Shown in pieces: positions 47,090-59,289 of a stretch of 64,000 nucleotides of DNA. The stretch comes from Dicyema japonicum (lineage: Eukaryota > Dicyemida > Rhombozoa > Dicyemidae), in contig RDEW01000006.1 of NCBI GenBank assembly GCA_011109175.1, positions 781,232-845,231 on the forward strand. Direction: 5' to 3'. The notes beneath the pieces were generated by a model. The model searched no databases. It saw only the letters and a program-made list of their open reading frames with translations, and was not told the DNA's origin. The position numbers and the translations under genes were made by a program. Every line of letters begins with the position of its first letter. Within the stretch, counting starts at the first letter, position 1.

Positions 47090-47250
47090 GTGGCTCTGAA
47101 CAAGGATCTTAATGGAATTGGAAGAAAACTTAAATCTGTAGAAGACCTAGAAGATCTACGACAGATGCGCAAAGCACAGGGCGATGGAGACGCCTAGTGA
47201 AGCAAATCTCGAAACGTGTGGCACAAACGGGACCTTAGTTAATATAACGT
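47090..47250 (+). mobile_element. LINE C-terminal scrap
   Basis: The reading LNGIGRKLKSVEDLEDLRQM resembles LKNIGKKLENAEDLVYLREK at 62420 (minus) and KADDLNELRELAKK at 57620. It marks a 5'-truncated LINE. Confidence 0.45.
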
Positions 47251-47789
47251 TATTTGGTTTTGTGAAAGTGCCTTTAATAATAAGATGATGATAATGAGGT
47301 TAGTAGAAAAAAGACTACTTTTATCTTTGATGTTACTGGGAGATCATGTAACAATCTTTTGATATTCCTCAGTGGATGATTGATCCATTCAAATCCAAAA
47401 TTTTAGACTGTGATTCCGAATTAAGAGAGGATCAATAGGCCTAAAAATAATACATCTTGTGAAATTAACTTTCAGAGTACTTCAATTTCTCAGTTTTGGC
47501 AGAATTTAAAGATTAAATTTTGTAATTCGAGCTCTCAGATAATCTTGTACTTTCCAACTTCATATTTTATTGAGAGAGGATACAGCTCACTTAATTATTC
47601 ATTGAAGAGTGAGCGACATAAATTGAAAGTTTGTGAAGTGATATTCGACTTTATTTGAGTCGAATCAAGCTTGATATGAAATCGTTGGCTTTAAGTCATC
47701 AGTTTCAAGGATCACATTACTTAATGATTATTCATTTTTAATAAAACTAATATGTACCGAGCTAAATGCATAAATGAGTAGCAAAGTAC

Positions 47790-47995
47790 GTAGTCATACC
47801 CGAGGATTTTTGTTTGTTCCGCACGCGGTTGAAACTTCAGGTCCCCTTGCGCCTGTGACGTTGGAATTCCTGAGTCGTCTACGGAATCAGATTTTGCACG
47901 AACAGGAGATCCCCGTAAGCGAGGCGAGTAAATTTGAGTGAATCTCGTTCTTCATCCTGAGATGGAATAGCCAGCAGTCAGAGGGCTGCTGTATG
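47790..47995 (+). mobile_element. KRPDG-type retroelement 3' end
   Basis: The plus strand reads VPHAVETSGPLAPVTLEFLS and RLRNQILHEQE, the last part of the ORF seen at 7440-7600. It then runs to GGAATAGCCAGCAGTCAGAGG at the 3' end. Confidence 0.65.
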
Positions 47996-47999
47996 ATCA

Positions 48000-48545
48000 T
48001 CGGGTGACTGTTTATTATTATAGGCAACATGTGTAAAATCACAATAGTTATTTCACTCGTGCAGCATTTGAAACAATCCTCCGAATCAACCTCTTTCAAG
48101 CTCCCCGATCGTAAGAAAGTTTCCTCAACTCGTCCAAATCGTCTTCACTTCTTAGATTTTTGTTCACAAGCTTTAGATCTCCATCAAGTGTTTCTGGAAG
48201 TGTAACACGCTGACGTCCACGGAAATACGGTCCCTGTCTCATGAAGTAATCCTCCATTGCTTAATGGCTGGAGCACCCAAACCCATTCATAAAATATGTC
48301 CAAATAGCCTCTTCGGTGAAAAGAATCTAGTCAAGTTGTTCGGTTTTGGACGTCCCCCAAGTCGATGAATTGTATATTAAGATCGGCTTGACAAAGGCTT
48401 CATACAGTCTCAAACGAAGTGATTTGCATGATCGTAGTTTGCTAATCCACTTTTATCTTGTTCGTCGTTACCCGAGCGAGGGCCTTTCTCCTGGCAATAT
48501 CTTGGCTATCTCTAAGTAAAGAGCCAAGTTACGTTTTTCACCATG
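48000..48545 (-). mobile_element. LINE thumb and C-terminus
   Basis: From 48540 downwards the minus strand reads SQDIARRKALARV, then KLRSCKSLRLRLYEAFVKPI and LIYNSSTWG (RT thumb). Near 48200 comes MEDYFMRQGPYFRGRQR with TLDGDLKLVNKNLRSEDDLD. The first part matches 51700-51770, so it belongs to the 51600-52255 family. Confidence 0.6.
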
Positions 48546-49100
48546 TTCTGATAACTATTTATTAATTTTAATTTAATAAATTCTTACATTTCGTCAAAAA
48601 TTTTAATTATCATAGAATCAAATGTTATCTAATCATTTTGGGAATGAGGTTGATCCCCATCACATCACCATATTTCAATTTTCCCAATATGGTTCGATGT
48701 CTTTCCAGGATAATATCTAGTTAAGTTCAATCAATAAGAGGTTATTCATGATTATTTTTAATGAAGTTCACTTTTTTACTCACCAAACACTTAAATAATA
48801 TTGGACTTTTATTTACCCCCGATTCATCGAGTGAAAAAAACCGGTGGCTAGCATGAACGTCACAGCCAGTGATTGATCAATGTCCAGCCCACAAAATCTG
48901 CCTCCGGACCATTTTTACAGAATAGAGGACCCGACAATAATATTATTTTTTGTTAGTCATAGTGTAGTTATTTCTAAAAAGTAAAATTATACGAAATTCT
49001 GATGGTTCATACATTACATAAAAATCAATAATTCTCTCAAATCCGCCACTTTTTTGAAAGTCACAAAGTGGCGGATTCGAAAGGATTTACTGTATTAATA
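48546..49100. other. Gene-free; hairpin ending in a Tigger-type terminus
   Basis: At 49040-49076 AATCCGCCACTTTTTTGAAA and its partner around GTGGCGGATTC form a hairpin. The right side ends in GATTTACTGTA, the same terminus as the Tigger end at 60078. I see no coding. Confidence 0.4.
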
Positions 49101-49565
49101 CAGTGAACCCTAGCAAATTGGCTGCATTTCGAAAAATTTTCAAAAAATCATATTCTCCTTTTAATTGACCAATTTTTAAATTAATAATATTATCGAGAAA
49201 AACAATAAATAATCTTTTTCTAAAGAAAGACACTATTTTGAAAGGTTCTGAAAAATATCAACAGTCTTTTATAGTTGCACATACCCAAAGTTTCAGAAGC
49301 TTGAAGATAAGTTGGTAGAAAAAATAGTCTAAAGTTATCTTATCGAAAAATCAATTTTCTAGATTTTGAAGCAAGGATAACCGGTTTGGAATTAAATTTT
49401 ATTTAATAAAAGTTAAATACGCTTTATTGTTCATTTGTGGCATTTTTCTAAAAAAATTCTATCTTCATTGTTCTTCGGAATAATTGATTTTATTTTTTTC
49501 AAATTGGCCATTTTTTAAATTTGCCACAAAATTTCAAGGAACCAAAAATGGCCAATTTGCGACTG
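49101..49565. mobile_element. 465-bp TA-flanked miniature element
   Basis: The left end CAGTGAACCCTAGCAAATTG and the right end, complement CAGTCGCAAATTGGCC, are partly inverted copies. TA flanks both sides (49099-49100, 49566-49567). No coding is present. The region to 50008 holds the repeat shared with 22848 and no gene. Confidence 0.5.
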
Positions 49566-50008
49566 TATTTAATTTTCCCTCACAAATAAAATGAAAATTA
49601 TCTAATTAATCGGATTTTAATCCAGATTGCTGATAATCCCTCTCATCTTGGACGAAGAGTGTGCCATTAACTTCCTGTTATTCCCCATCTCCGCATCAGA
49701 GTCAATAGAATATCTCTGTTAGAGTCCAGTGGGATGTCTTCACACAAGCTGAGAGGTGCAGAGGTGTACTCTTCATCTGAAACCTTCACCCCGTCATAAG
49801 TACCTAATCAATTAATTAGGGAATGGAAACAAATAATAAAATGGAAACCACAAATGCGTCATTAAATTTAAAAGAGTTATTGAAGTCCGATCATCGATGA
49901 CGTTGAAAGATTCACAAAACTATATATTTTACTATTAAAATTATAAAAGTTTAATTTGTGGTGGTAAACCTAAAGATCAATCAATTTTGTTGCTAAGAAA
50001 TTTAGGAA

Positions 50009-50892
50009 ATGGAAAAAAACTTCAAATCTGAAAAAGAAGTCGAACTGAGACTCAAACTAAACAAACTGCAGGACAAAATGTTTGCAATTCAAAGCAAAAA
50101 CAAGGAATTGTACGATTTATATTTATCACGAGAATTTCAGAAAACCATGAACTGGAAGACCGACGGCAACTGATGGTCCAGCAGAACGTAGTCTTGTAGC
50201 CTAATCAAAGCACGAATATATGGAATATATAAACAAGAAAATAAACAAACGGAAAGAGAATGTGATTACCGTGGAGGACTACTACAACAAACAAGTCCAG
50301 AATCTGATCCAGGAAAACAAAAAGATCGTGAGACAACACGAGGAAAAAAAAGAAGGTCAATAAAGACTTTATTTCAGGGTTGTATCGAATCATTGAGGAT
50401 AAAAGACGGGATTTGGAAGAAAGTCAGAAGAAGTTGGCTTCTCTCGGGGGAATTAAGGTTAATCCAATGACAATGAGGTGCAGAAAAATATATGACGACA
50501 ACATCCTCAAGATCAATAGCTTAGAAAAGAAAATAAGCGAGTTGACTGCGAAATTTTCTGCAAACTTCAACGATCTAAAAGAGAAGGCCATGAAAGAGTC
50601 TCTGGCCAATGAGAGGGCTGCCAACAATGCATCGAATTCACTAAAAGCGGACATAAAGACGGTTGAACCACGTGCATATTTAGAATGCTCTGCAATGCAT
50701 GGAACAGTTCTCACGAATATCATCGAGGATAATAAAAATCTAAAAAAAACTCTCGAGAAGATTCTGTCATCAATAAGAACCCTTCGTAAGAAAAGAGACG
50801 CTCTGCAAACTCACAAGGAAAACTTGGAAACAGAAATAACCATGAATATCGACTTGGCCAAACTTAGAGCTACAAAAGTGATTCACAAATAA
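50009..50892 (+). CDS. Coiled-coil protein, possibly ciliary
   Basis: Four exons (50009-50109, 50133-50187, 50211-50355, 50378-50892) with introns of 23, 23 and 22 nt give 271 residues. Almost the whole protein is Lys/Glu-rich with heptad leucines: MEKNFKSEKEVELRLKLNKL, IQSKNKELISENHELEDRRQ, EYINKKINKRKENV, RIIEDKRRDLEESQKKLASL and a final helical block ending KVIHK. The N-terminal pattern recalls basal-body or axonemal coiled-coil proteins such as those with a DUF4515 domain, but that is an impression. A block with small residues (SLGGIKVNPMTMRCRKIYDD) interrupts the coil near the middle. All four exon joins are frame-consistent and no breaks occur. From 50893 to 51600 I see no gene. Confidence 0.75.
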
Positions 50893-51599
50893 ATGCTGTA
50901 CTAACTTTTAATAAAACCTTATTTTTGATAAATTAAATGATAATAAATTAAAAAAAAAATAAATAAACTATAACTTTGGTTTATTCAATAAAATGAACGA
51001 GCTCGTGTTACCAACATGTTATCACAGATTTCATTTCAGTGTTCCTTTCATGATAGGATAGTTTCCGACTCACGTGCTAAGAGGAATAGTTATCCCACCG
51101 AGGATTAGGGTCTTCTGATGGTTCAGTGCCTTGTCGATGGTAACAATTTACTAGAATCTATATAATCAGAGACGAATGACTTTAAGTTCAGGTAAGTTTT
51201 GTTATGAATTATGAAGCGTCTGACTACTCTGGCAAAGACAGATTCTCATATTGTCCGTCTTGGGATGTCAGACTAATCGTAAATTTAACTCGCAGATTTT
51301 CGAGATTCTATGTGGGACATTATTGAACTCAATTAAGGTCCCAAAATATCTATTTGATAGCATCACTAGGAATGGCAGTTTGACGTCTTTTTATTTGTGC
51401 CGACCAAATCCATCCTCAATACTCCATTACATACTTCCGAAGGGAGATGGATAGTAGGTCCACCATCTTCCATTTTGATCACACGTCCTGCCGTCGCGAA
51501 CATAGCTTCACTCTTAATCGGAAGATTTTCGATAATCTGAATCTCCACCGGTGAAGTTTTTAACCAAAAATAAATTGGGGGATACTGAAGGACGACTTT

Positions 51600-52255
51600 T
51601 GTCACCACAAATCTTTATTATTGATGGACCCCCTGAGCAGTATATTAAAAGCAAATATCTCAAGGTGGTTATGGATAAACAATCCACTTTTCAACTTTTT
51701 CATCGGTACCCAATCGAGGGCCTTTTTCTGGCAATATCTTGGCTGCCTCCAAGTAAAGATCCAAGTTTGTTCGTTTTGCGCCATGTTTCACTTGATCTGC
51801 TTTCTATTCTCCGGAATCGTCGTTTCCGCTCAGCAGGTGCCACCTCGAGGAGTCGAAGTAGGGCCGATTTGTCATCTGACACAGTCGACGTCGTCTGCGT
51901 AAGCAATTTCGACTGTCCATCATAGAACTTCCGAAGATCTCGTAATGCCTTCTCCAGATATATGACAAATAGCACTGGCGAGAGGGAATCTCCCTGAGGA
52001 GTACCAACATTGCACGTAAATTCAAGAGAAAACGTCTTACCGACCCGCACTCTGAGCTTCGTGTTAGATAGCAACACTCTGATCATACTGACAGAATCAG
52101 GGTACAACAATTGTTCCAGTATCCTAAGAAGTAGACCATGGCGGATCGTGTTAAAGGCCCTAGAGAGGTCTATTCCCAGAAATGTTGTTGCACTTTCGAA
52201 TCTCTGGTTGATAGCGCCACTTGTGGAAAGCTTAACTCTGGTTAGCTAACTTCCT
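51600..52255 (-). mobile_element. LINE RT core fragment
   Basis: The minus strand reads LSRAFNTIRHGLLLRILEQL (motif A region), TKLRVRVGKTFSLEFTCNVG, TPQGDSLSPVLFVIYLEKAL (motif B), EIAYADDVDCVR (motif C, in another frame) and SLLGGSQDIARK. The first 136 codons are open. The family differs from the Jockey-type copies nearby. It abuts an oppositely oriented LINE at 52258. Confidence 0.75.
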
Positions 52256-52257
52256 TA

Positions 52258-54890
52258 GCAGTCGGAGGAGACACGTCTTCATTGGACAGTAAAAAATCTA
52301 TTTCTAGGCTTCTTCCGAATGGTGTTCCCCAAGGATCCCCTTTGTTTCCATTATTATTCGACTTATTCATGAATGATCTCCCCATACCGAAGGTCGGAAA
52401 TAATATTCTTCTGACTTTTGCCGACGGCATCGTCATTGCGTCACGTGATCGTGACATCCAGATTGCAACAAAATCTGGACCGTCTTAACGAATGGTTATT
52501 GAAAAATCGCCTGTCTACCAGCAGAGAGAAGTCCTTCACAGCTCTCTTACATCAGACAAGAGACGGGGAAGACGGATGGTCGATTTGAAAACTAACAATG
52601 GTTTTATTCGGTTCAGAAAATCTCAAAAGATCCTTGGGGTGATTTTGACATGCACATGTAATTCTCCTCCATGTTGAAAATGTGAAAAAAATTAATGAGT
52701 TGAAATGTCTATCTCAGAGGTTCCCAACCTGGGTTCAGCGAAGTTCCAAAATTTTTTTAATTCTTTTTTCAAAAGAATAATTTTTCAAAACGAATTAATT
52801 TAATTTGCCCGTGTCTAAATGAAGTCTTGTGACAGTGCATATTTTAAAGTTCGATTTTTTTGAGAAAGTTATATTGCCTTTGGTTTCACATGGACTGGGG
52901 ACATGGATTGTTCTCTACCACTTTCTGTTGTTTGCGGTGAAAAACTTGCGAATAGTGCTAAGGTACCAACGAAGCTTAGACGTCATTTCTCAACCAAGCA
53001 CCCGGAACTTTCAAAGAAAAAAAAGAATATTTTATGCGGAAATCGACCACAACAAAGTTTAAGCATCCGGTTTTACAAAAAAATTAAAAATAAACGAAAA
53101 AGCACTGCATGCTAGTTATGCGGTTGCTGAGATTACCGCTAAAAATATGAAATCGCATACTCTCGCCGAAACTGTTATTTTGCATGAAAAAAGTAGTAAA
53201 GATAATTTTCGGAGAAATTGTTGCCGCTGAATTCGAGTTAATTCCTATTTCTAATAATTATGTGAGCAGACGCATCAAGGATATGTCTGATGACATTGAA
53301 ACCACTTTGGTTCAGTGAATAAAAAATCTGTGTTTTTTGCGCTTCAAGTGGATGAAAGCTCAGATATTACAGGAAGAATGCAATTCCTTGTTTTCGTTCG
53401 ATATATGAACGATGAATTTATTATTAATGATTTTCTTTCCTGCAAAGAGTTGCTCGGAACAACAAAGGGATGTGACATTTTCAATCTTATAAATTCATAT
53501 TTTGAGGATATAAAGTTGGATTGAATGCATGTGCGGGTATCTGCACTGATGGTGTCTGGCAATGACTGGGCAATTTAAAGGCTTCGTTTCTATTCCGAAA
53601 AATAAGAATCCGAACATTATTTACACGCATTGTTTTCTTCATTGTAAGGCATTGGTCGCAAGAACTATTGGACATGAACTTAACTGTGCTTTGGACATGA
53701 TTGTAAAAATAATTAATTACATCAAAATGAGGCCGTTCAAATTCGACAGTTCTCGAAACTGTGAAAAAGCATTCAGTTTTGATTTTACAGACTCAAGTAA
53801 GATGGCTCTCAAAGGGAAACATGTTAATTCGTTTCTATGAACTAAGACACGAATTGTTGGCTTTTTGTATACAAGAGAGGATGGATGACTTTATTGAATG
53901 CCTCAATGATGAATGTTGATGTTGCAAATTAAGAAATTTTAAAGAAATTGTTCCACAAATTGTAGACCATTTGGAGTCACTATTTACATGTACGAATAAT
54001 TATATTCCACCCATATCAGTTGAGGAATCTTTTTGCTGAGTACGAAATAACTGGAAACGAGCTATCATTAAAAAAGGAATAGGAACTTACGTTTGTTAAA
54101 AATGGAATATTTACTGTTTGACAGAACGTTAAAAATGATATATTAACGTTAAAAATGGAATATTTACTGCTTGATAATGATTCGTTTTGACTGATTGTCA
54201 AAAAAGAATATCCTATTCTGGCAAACTAAGCTTTAAGAGTTTTGGTCCAATTTTCAATGACTTATCTCTGTGAAGATGGATTTTCTGCATTAACAAATAT
54301 ATATAAAGGATAAAAAACACGCGACCTACTGTATGTGGAAAAAGACATGCGTTTATCCCTTTCAAGGAGAAGGCCAAATATTACAGAGCTATGGAAGAGT
54401 CATCAGCGTCAACCGTCTCACTAACTATAATTATATTTTTTATTAGCAAAATACTGATAATTGTTAAAAACTATATAAGGGTTCCATATAAAATAAAAAA
54501 TGTCGATAGGGTTCCGTGCTCTCAAAAAGGTTGGGAACCACTGGTCTATCTGGATTATGGAAGATCGGAAATAGTCTTTTCTGAATTATATAACCAATTC
54601 ATTGAACCATGCATTTCTTATGCATGTGCCATCTGAGGTCCATTCATTTCTTGTACAAGTATCTTGAAAATCGCTAGCCGAAAAAAGCCTCCAAAATTAC
54701 GGAACGATTGACTTCTAAAGACTCCCAGTATCCAATGCCTTTAGAATCCATAATACGCATGAACCGTGGAGTGCGATAATCCAATCATTCGTCCGTACGT
54801 GCTTGTGTAAGGTCGAGGGGGTAGCATTGGGCCAAGTTGAGGATCTGCTAGAGCGTGCTGGGATCACGTGATTAATTAGTTTGGTGTAAC
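52258..54890 (+). mobile_element. Jockey-type LINE split by a hAT
   Basis: The left part (to 52706) reads LPNGVPQGSPLFPLLFDLFM and ILLTFADGIVIASRDRDIQI, which are RT motifs B and C with G for the second Asp. It then continues KSQKILGVIL. The right part (from 54552) continues FIEPCISYACAI and ends with the GATCACGTGATTAATTAG 3' tail. The region at 12480-12960 is a copy without the insertion. Confidence 0.75.
52715..54543 (+). mobile_element. hAT transposon, ZBED5-like group (1.83 kb)
   Basis: The ends are CAGAGGTTCCCAACCT and the complement of CAGTGGTTCCCAACCT. The target duplication GTCTATCT is perfect (52707-52714, 54544-54551). The transposase remnant has a BED-like finger (VVCGEKLANSAKVPTKLRRH, TKHPELSKKKK), the first catalytic block FFALQVDESSDITGRMQFLV, then TTKGCDIFNLINSYFEDIKL, a GFVSIPKNKNPN segment with THCFLHCKALVARTI and a FYELRHELL-like segment. 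Frames break in at least four places and start codons are lost, so it is inactive. It is the longest hAT copy here. Confidence 0.9.
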
Positions 54891-54894
54891 CGTG

Positions 54895-55115
54895 GTTTTT
54901 GGTATATTATTACAATCGCAATAGGAAAGTTATATTCTTCCTGTTGCTTGTGCTATCCCTGGATGATCCGGTCTGTTGGGCTCCTCTACGCTCCTTTCAA
55001 TATTTCGATTTTTCGGAGACTTTCTATATCATCTGTCTTATGCATTGCTCCGATTTGCAAGCTGTGTATAAGTCTTGGTTTTTGATCTCCAGTAGAGTCC
55101 TTAGTTGTTTTCTGT
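54895..55115 (+). repeat. Repeat shared with 60085-60400
   Basis: Both carry AATCGCAATAGGAAAGTTAT-like sequence, then TCCGGTCTG and GTGTATA.GTYTTGGTTTTT. They sit just after a LINE and a Tigger end respectively. The type is unknown. I see no gene from 55116 to 55428. Confidence 0.45.
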
Positions 55116-55428
55116 GAAAAGCATTCAAGTTATCAACATATGCCCGAATTAGTCCCCACGTTCCAGGTTGTAGAGCAGTACTTTTAACGTTTTCAATAAC
55201 AAATATTTAAATAAATCGATTTATTATATTGATTATTTTATGGATTGTTTTTATATATTTATTTAGAAGCCCGGGATCACAGAGAAAGAAAGACAGAAAA
55301 ACCGTCAGACAGGATTGTTTATAATTTCCGAAGCGATAATTAGTAAATTAAATATTTTAAATTATATTAAATTGTTAAATTAAATTTAACACAAATAAAT
55401 AAATAAATAAATCCATTAGTAATTCTAC

Positions 55429-55870
55429 ATGGAAGAGCTAACAGAGTTAAGATACAAACAAGTTTTCGATTTTGGTAGCCTTTACGTTTTATTCGATAGA
55501 AAAGAGAAAAATCAAGGCCCAAACGTCTCTGGATGCCCATCCCGAGAAGATCCCCGTACATAAAATTGTGACTAAAGGTTGTCATCGAGCCAGTAAAATT
55601 CTCGGATGAAGTAAAGACCATAGAGAAGCGTCGTTACATAATTAGCCGCCATCTCACTCTGGACAGCGTCAGTAAGATGATTCGAGGTCGAATCAATTTG
55701 GATCCCAGTTCTGCCATTTATCTGATGATCGGCAATGTCGTCCCTTCGATAGGGTCTTTGTATTTATTAAATTTAGTTCTACGGTTGGACAAATATATGA
55801 CAAGTACAAAGAGGATGACGGATTACTATACATTTACTATGGTAAAGAGAGCGTATATGGGGGTTGTTAG
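55429..55870 (+). CDS. ATG8/GABARAP/LC3 family autophagy protein
   Basis: Four exons (55429-55474, 55500-55555, 55578-55753, 55777-55870) with introns of 25, 22 and 23 nt give 123 residues. ATG8 proteins are ubiquitin-like and become conjugated to phosphatidylethanolamine on autophagosome membranes. Matches in order are RYKQVFDFEKRK (family: YKEEHPFEKRR), AHPEKIPVVIEPV, KRRYIISRHLTLDSVSKMIR, AIYLMIGNVVPSIGSTVGQI and DGLLYIYYGKESVYG. The chain ends GGC, so the conserved C-terminal Gly is followed by two residues that an ATG4 protease would remove. Subtype is uncertain, as the protein is diverged (SVYG as in GABARAP, GLLYIYY nearer LC3). No frame breaks are seen. Confidence 0.94.
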
Positions 55871-55937
55871 TTATTCTATTTCATTCTTTATCAATTTTCT
55901 AATCTTTTATTTTTTTTGTTGTTCATTAATATGCTGA

Positions 55938-57399
55938 ATTAATTCTTAATCAATATTTATTTTAACAAACTAAACTTCCATCACTTTCTTCCAGACGTAC
56001 CCTGCTAAACAGATTATAGCCTTGCAGTGACTCTTAGTGGAGTCTCTGTTAGATAACTAGAACTTATAGTGGTTCTTAATAGAGCTGCTCTGTTACATAA
56101 CTAGAACCTGCAGTGGCTCTGAATAGAGTCGCCCTGTTGGACATTTAGAACCTGCAGTGGCTCCGAATAGAATTGTTCTGTTAGATAACTAGGACTTATA
56201 GTCCTATTAATAGAGCTGCTCTGTTAGATAACTAGAGAATTGCTCTGTTAGAAGTAACTCTGAGTCTCACTTATTGGAAATCAATTATTTGGTAATACTT
56301 ATAATTTGATACCATGTGGTTAATCTGGTTAATCTGATATAAACAGTCTATTTTGGTTAGAATCTTGAAATGACCACAAATCAATAAAATTAATTAAAGA
56401 TTAATTACTGTGAAAGGACTTGTTACGTGTAGTATGACGTAATCAATCAATAAATGGGTTATTCAACTCGACTGTGGAATTTCTGAATCGACTTGGGGTT
56501 AGATTTCCGCAAATCGGAACGTGGTGGTTGATAGTTGCTGTCTCAGTGGATCATTTATATGCGCCATAATGTCTGGATTTCAGTGTCGAGATGATAAAAA
56601 TATCCCAAATCGGCTATTTGGTTATCCCGGCACCATTCTGGCGTGGATACTTAAGAATTTGGTTGACGACAGTTATTGAAGTTGAAGTGGGCTACTCCAA
56701 TATTGGAAGGGACACACCTTTTCCCAGTAAAAATTTTCAGATTCCGCGTTGAAAGCTGGGGAGTCAGCACGAGCACTTGATAACTCTAAAATAAAACATA
56801 TGACTAAAATAAACTCCACCAGATTATACGTGCAGCCCGTTTTTCGAGACCAGTGGTCTTCGGGCCTAAGACGACCAAAGATCGTTTGGTCATGATTTTC
56901 CGATTAAATTTCGAGCAAAATAATCAATGCTAAAATAACTAATCCCAGACTGATCAGAAGAGGTCGAAACCGGCAGAGACGGACATCTTGAAATGCCCAC
57001 CATAACGAGTTTAAAGTCTTTTAGAGAATTTAGACTAAATTTAAAATTCCTGAGAATCCTTTGGAATTGGCATTGACTTTTTAAAACCCAACTCATTTGT
57101 CTCTAACATATATGAGATCCCCTTTAAAGACCAAGCTAACTTTTTTGTCGCCATGAAGAGATCAATCATTTTCCAATCCCAAAAAAGCCTCCGTTGTAGG
57201 AGACATTTTCGGTATTCACAACAATCTTTCCATAATCACTTGAAAATCTCAGTTTTGTTGTTTTTAACTGTCTGATCGAACACCCAATTAATCACGGATC
57301 GGTCTCTCTTTTAGTTGTTGCTTCTGGTTAGTTGAAGTGACCGGGAAAAATATAAATAACGCTTAAGTAAACCTGGATCGCATACATTTCAAGCAAACG
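55938..57399. other. Gene-free stretch with a minisatellite at 56010-56265
   Basis: About five imperfect units of roughly 50-55 bp repeat CTGTTAGATAACTAGAAC and CAGTGGCTCTGAATAGAG motifs between 56010 and 56265. The block at 56440 (ATGACGTAATCAATCAATAAA) recurs near 4570. Several open stretches (56480-56760) do not resemble anything I know. Confidence 0.5.
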
Positions 57400-57720
57400 A
57401 GGTAAACCAAGTTCTGATAATAGTTTTTGACAATCTTTGAATCTTAGAGTGACCCAACCCGCTTTACGATTCTCTCTATAGGAATGGACTTGGGAGTACC
57501 AGCAAGTCTTGTGATAGAGGAATATTTCAAGGAATAAAGAAGTTTGTTAGGAAGACCCATGATAACTCTACCTTCCGAAGAGTTAAAGGACGTCACAGAA
57601 AACTATTAAAGGCTGACGATCTCAATGAATTAAGAGAACTAGCGAAAAAGAAGACTTCGGATGAAACTGGTACAAAGGGTGGTTGGCGCGACACAAGGAA
57701 ACCTTATGAATACTTAGGGT
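57400..57720 (+). mobile_element. LINE C-terminal fragment
   Basis: The reading KADDLNELRELAKKKTSDET with GGWRDTRK matches the motif of Leu/Glu pairs near 47130 and 62420. Confidence 0.4.
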
Positions 57721-57794
57721 TCCGATTGTGCCGTGCTCTTTGCTATCCGTTTTATCAGTTTTCTCATGCAACTTGCCTCCTAGCTCGCTTCCGT

Positions 57795-58115
57795 AATTCT
57801 TTTTTTAACCCCGGATACACCGAGAAAGAAGTTAAAGTAAACAACTGATTAAGTGTATCCAGTTTCCACTTCTACAGAAACAGAGTCCATCCGGAATTAA
57901 CATAAAGGGTAAAAGACGTCCATAGTTGCAGTTGTGGAAACCCCTCCAGTGGAGTGGGGAAGAGCAAATGATCCTTTTCCGTGCCGGCCTGGAATTGGGC
58001 CACCTAGACAGGTGGATAACATGACGCCACTCTAGTACAAAAAGAGAGGAGGAACAGACGAACAAACGGAAACTTTACCAATTAACCACGAAGCACCACA
58101 CGGCGCCACGCGGTT
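57795..58115 (-). repeat. Inverted copy of the 35046 repeat
   Basis: It runs from TTAACCCCGGATACACCGAG to CCACACGGCGCCACGCGG on the plus strand and is homologous over its full length to 35046-35365 in reverse. The palindromic head has several C/T changes, mainly at CpG-like sites. Confidence 0.75.
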
Positions 58116-58299
58116 TTTCTATTTTTTAGGGTTCACAACTACGTGAATTAACCTGATTAAAAAATTTTTATTTTAATAGCTAAAAACTTTTTTATTTACA
58201 TGAATAAAATATAGTTAAGGGGAAGCATCCCTTGTCTAATACCTCTCTCTACATAAACACATGCACAAACCTGTAATGAAAACTGTCTAATCCTCTCAT

Positions 58300-58980
58300 A
58301 TGCGACGATATCATTCTTGCCTCCAAGGACAGAAACGTTCAATCAGCGACTCAGTTGGCTCAACAAATGCTCGATAACTTGGAACTATGGCTCTCGAAGC
58401 GGAGACTTGACACATCAGCAGCAAAGTCCTTTGTCACACTGTTTACCACCTACAAGAGACAGCTCTGTATCGAACCAAAAGTCTTTATGAAGAACGAAGC
58501 TATTTCTATTAACAAAACACCGAAGATTCTGGGAGTAACCTTTTGATCAGGGACTCACCTTTATCCGGCATGTTGAAAACAGAGTAACTTCTGCTCTGAA
58601 AAAATTAAGAATTTTAAAAGTGCTCTCAAAATATTTAGAGATCAAACTGGGATCCTTGCCACGATATACAAACAATTCATTCGACCAACGATGACGTATG
58701 CAAGTCCTTCATGGGCAATGCAATGTCACGATCTTCCACATAGAAGTTATCTGCAATCGAGGAGACTGCAGTAAGGTTAATTGGACCAGATTACAACATC
58801 CAACCTATTGAAAATTTTTAATTGAAATACAACGAAAACTATTAAAGGAGGCTGTTCTACGAGCTGCCCTCTATTCCAAATACTATCGAATTATCTACAA
58901 TCATACAGAAATTGTGAGCCGATGCCATGTCCTATGAGAAGAGATGTTCAGGATTCTCGACCCCCGCCGGACTTGTCCTC
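58300..58980 (+). mobile_element. LINE RT C-terminal half
   Basis: The sequence reads DDIILASKDRNVQSA (motif C), AQQMLDNLELWLSKRRLDTS, KTPKILGVTFD, then HVENRVTSALKKLRIL and IYKQFIRPTMTYASPSWAM. It is of the same Jockey-like type as 52258, with one stop at 58544. The 3' end near 59050 has GATCCTGGGGGTAATAATAA. Confidence 0.7.
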
Positions 58981-59289
58981 ACTTTTGTCGGTCTGGGATC
59001 TTAGTTAGATGAGAACTTTTATTTCTTTCTCTTTGACCCAGTGATCCTGGGGGTAATAATAATAATAATACCTCTGGACTGCCGTGGAAATACGCTCGAA
59101 TACTCTGCAGAATTTGGAGAGATCCTCCAAACAACTTGAAATAATATTCCCAAGTTTTTTTGGAAATCGTAGAACGAATATTTGCTTCTCCGGAGGTTTC
59201 CACTCGAGTAGCAAAAATATAAACCCATCGCTTTAGATATTTAGTCCTGACAATAAACTTAATTTTTAAACAAACCAAACTAATGTTCT

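Noticed and set aside
56844-56870. hAT terminus at ACCAGTGGTCTTCGGG
   Set aside because: A single short match with no partner terminus or target duplication nearby.
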